A DNA stretch of 64,000 nucleotides from Marinomonas sargassi (lineage in GTDB: Bacteria; Pseudomonadota; Gammaproteobacteria; Pseudomonadales; Marinomonadaceae), in contig NZ_JAOVZB010000004.1 of the NCBI RefSeq assembly GCF_025716875.1, positions 186,001 through 250,000 of the forward strand, in the 5' to 3' direction. Below, in pieces: positions 63,125 to 64,000 of this stretch (positions are counted from its first letter, which is position 1; each line of letters begins with the position of its first letter). The notes beneath the pieces were generated by a model, which was not told the origin of the DNA, did no database searches, and was given only the letters and a program-made list of their open reading frames with translations. The position numbers and the translations under genes were made by a program.

Positions 63125-63793
63125 TTGGCAAACCACGAAATAAAAGAGCGATTCCGAGGGTTCCTACCGATTGTTATCGACGTAGAAACCGCAGGCTTTA
63201 ATCAAAAAACAGATGCATTGTTAGAAATGGCAGCAAGTATAGTAAGAATGGACGATAATGGTGACTTTTACATTCACGAAACCATTGAGTTTTTGATCAA
63301 ACCATTCGAAGGTGCAAACCTAGAAAAAGCAGCGTTAGAATTCACTGGCATAGACCCTTTTGCTCCTGACCGCGAGGATATGCCTGAATACGATGCACTC
63401 AAAGAAATGTTCTCAAAAGTACAAAAAGAGCTCAAATCTACAGGTTGTAAACGCGCTATTTTAGTGGGCCACAACGCCGCTTTTGATCATGGCTTTTTGA
63501 ATGCTGCCATAGAAAGAAATGGTATTAAACGTAACCCTTTCCATCCATTCTCCAGTTTCGACACCGCCAGTTTAGCCGGCCTAGTTTTCGGTCAAACGGT
63601 TCTTGCGAAAGCCTGTGAAGCCGCTTCTATCCCATTCAGCAATTCAGAAGCGCACTCAGCAAAATACGATACAGAAAAAACTGCAGAGTTGTTTTGTGAA
63701 ATGGTGAACCGCTGGAAACAGTTAGGTGGCTGGCCACTCATTTCCAATGAAGCAGAAGAAAGCATGGAGTCGATTTTTAATTCTGGTCAATAA
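63125..63793 (+). CDS. rnt: Ribonuclease T
   Basis: A 222-aa DEDD exoribonuclease that trims tRNA and other RNA 3' ends. The catalytic motifs are VIDVETAGF (Exo I), [10 protein letters not shown] (Exo II) and HSAKYDTE (Exo III). The best start is a TTG at 63125, with AAGGA 7 nt upstream and alignment to the usual RNase T N-terminus; the upstream frame opening at 63092 also begins with TTG. Confidence 0.95.
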   Translation: MANHEIKERFRGFLPIVIDVETAGFNQKTDALLEMAASIVRMDDNGDFYIHETIEFLIKPFEGANLEKAALEFTGIDPFAPDREDMPEYDALKEMFSKVQKELKSTGCKRAILVGHNAAFDHGFLNAAIERNGIKRNPFHPFSSFDTASLAGLVFGQTVLAKACEAASIPFSNSEAHSAKYDTEKTAELFCEMVNRWKQLGGWPLISNEAEESMESIFNSGQ

Positions 63794-63847
63794 GTTACCG
63801 TCACCTTAAATGACTAAAACATTAAGAACTAAACTGTAGGCATAAGT

Positions 63848-64000
63848 ATGCAAGGAAAACGTATTTTATATCTGTTATTAGGGTGGTTTTCTCTGGTAAG
63901 CGGAATTATTGGTATTTTCCTTCCTCTTTTGCCCACTACACCTCTTGTGCTACTAGCAGCTTGGTGTTTCTCTCGCTCTTCGGAACGCTTCCATACTTGG
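63848..64000 (+). CDS. DUF454 (YbaN-like) membrane protein, 5' part
   Basis: The reading frame opens with ATG at 63848 and runs off the window. The first 51 residues read MQGKRILYLLLGWFSLVSG onward, with two hydrophobic segments and the DUF454 pattern LPLLPTTPLVLLAAWCFSRSS. Relatives are about 120 aa and uncharacterised. It is co-directional with rnt, 54 nt downstream. Confidence 0.85.
   Translation, partial: MQGKRILYLLLGWFSLVSGIIGIFLPLLPTTPLVLLAAWCFSRSSERFHTW

Overview
The window looks like chromosomal DNA from a marine gammaproteobacterium of the Oceanospirillales, most like Marinomonas. This is inferred from gene content and gene order, not from a database search. The blocks dcd, apbC, metG, rsxABCDGE-nth and argG, motY, rnt resemble the pseudomonad/Oceanospirillales order. 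No rRNA or tRNA gene, CRISPR array or prophage was found.

Layout. 0-4.2 kb: an NMT1/THI5-type ABC importer, a nucleobase/nucleoside deaminase and an isopenicillin-N-synthase-like dioxygenase, all on the plus strand. 4.3-6.4 kb: a divergent MocR-type regulator and LysE exporter that share palindromic ACAAT/ATTGT boxes. 6.5-13.4 kb: a minus-strand membrane-stress island joining yqiJ-yqiK (flotillin) to yjfIJKLMC (PspA-like coat protein, small membrane and lipoproteins, ATP-grasp ligase). 13.7-14.5 kb: a small DUF6471-type protein overlapping a rhomboid protease. 14.6-17.1 kb: urate degradation (uraD, uraH, hpxO). 17.2-19.0 kb: an ECF sigma factor, its anti-sigma factor and a secreted protein. 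19.2-26.6 kb: transporter and enzyme genes, including an accessory stretch with a partial duplication around a GNAT gene. 27.0-29.7 kb: cpxA-cpxR divergent from a CpxP-like gene, with a consensus CpxR box between them. 31.0-33.9 kb: ilvE, a DUF1294 gene and an M23 peptidase overlapping a bactofilin.

34-41 kb is the mobile-looking part. A NUDIX gene and its 5' leader have been copied several times. One copy is cut off beside an IS200/REP-type transposase bounded by long inverted repeats, and its leader has grown into a 9-bp tandem array. Next come two minus-strand membrane-protein genes laid out like integron cassettes, with one complete-looking and one truncated attC-like site. A structured 230-bp repeat occurs at 26.7 kb and again at 41.0 kb.

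41.3-64 kb is mostly housekeeping: dcd, apbC, pirin and azoR with a LysR regulator, metG, the Rsx/Rnf electron-transport complex with an unusually long repeat-bearing RsxC, nth, a chemoreceptor with a C-terminal PilZ domain, an RRM protein, a ribokinase-nucleoside hydrolase pair, argG, motY, rnt, and the start of a DUF454 gene cut by the window edge. Several genes cooperate in purine and nucleoside use: importer, deaminase, dioxygenase, HpxO, UraH, UraD, nucleoside hydrolase and ribokinase. Another set covers envelope stress: Cpx, the PspA/flotillin island, the ECF pair, and M23/bactofilin.
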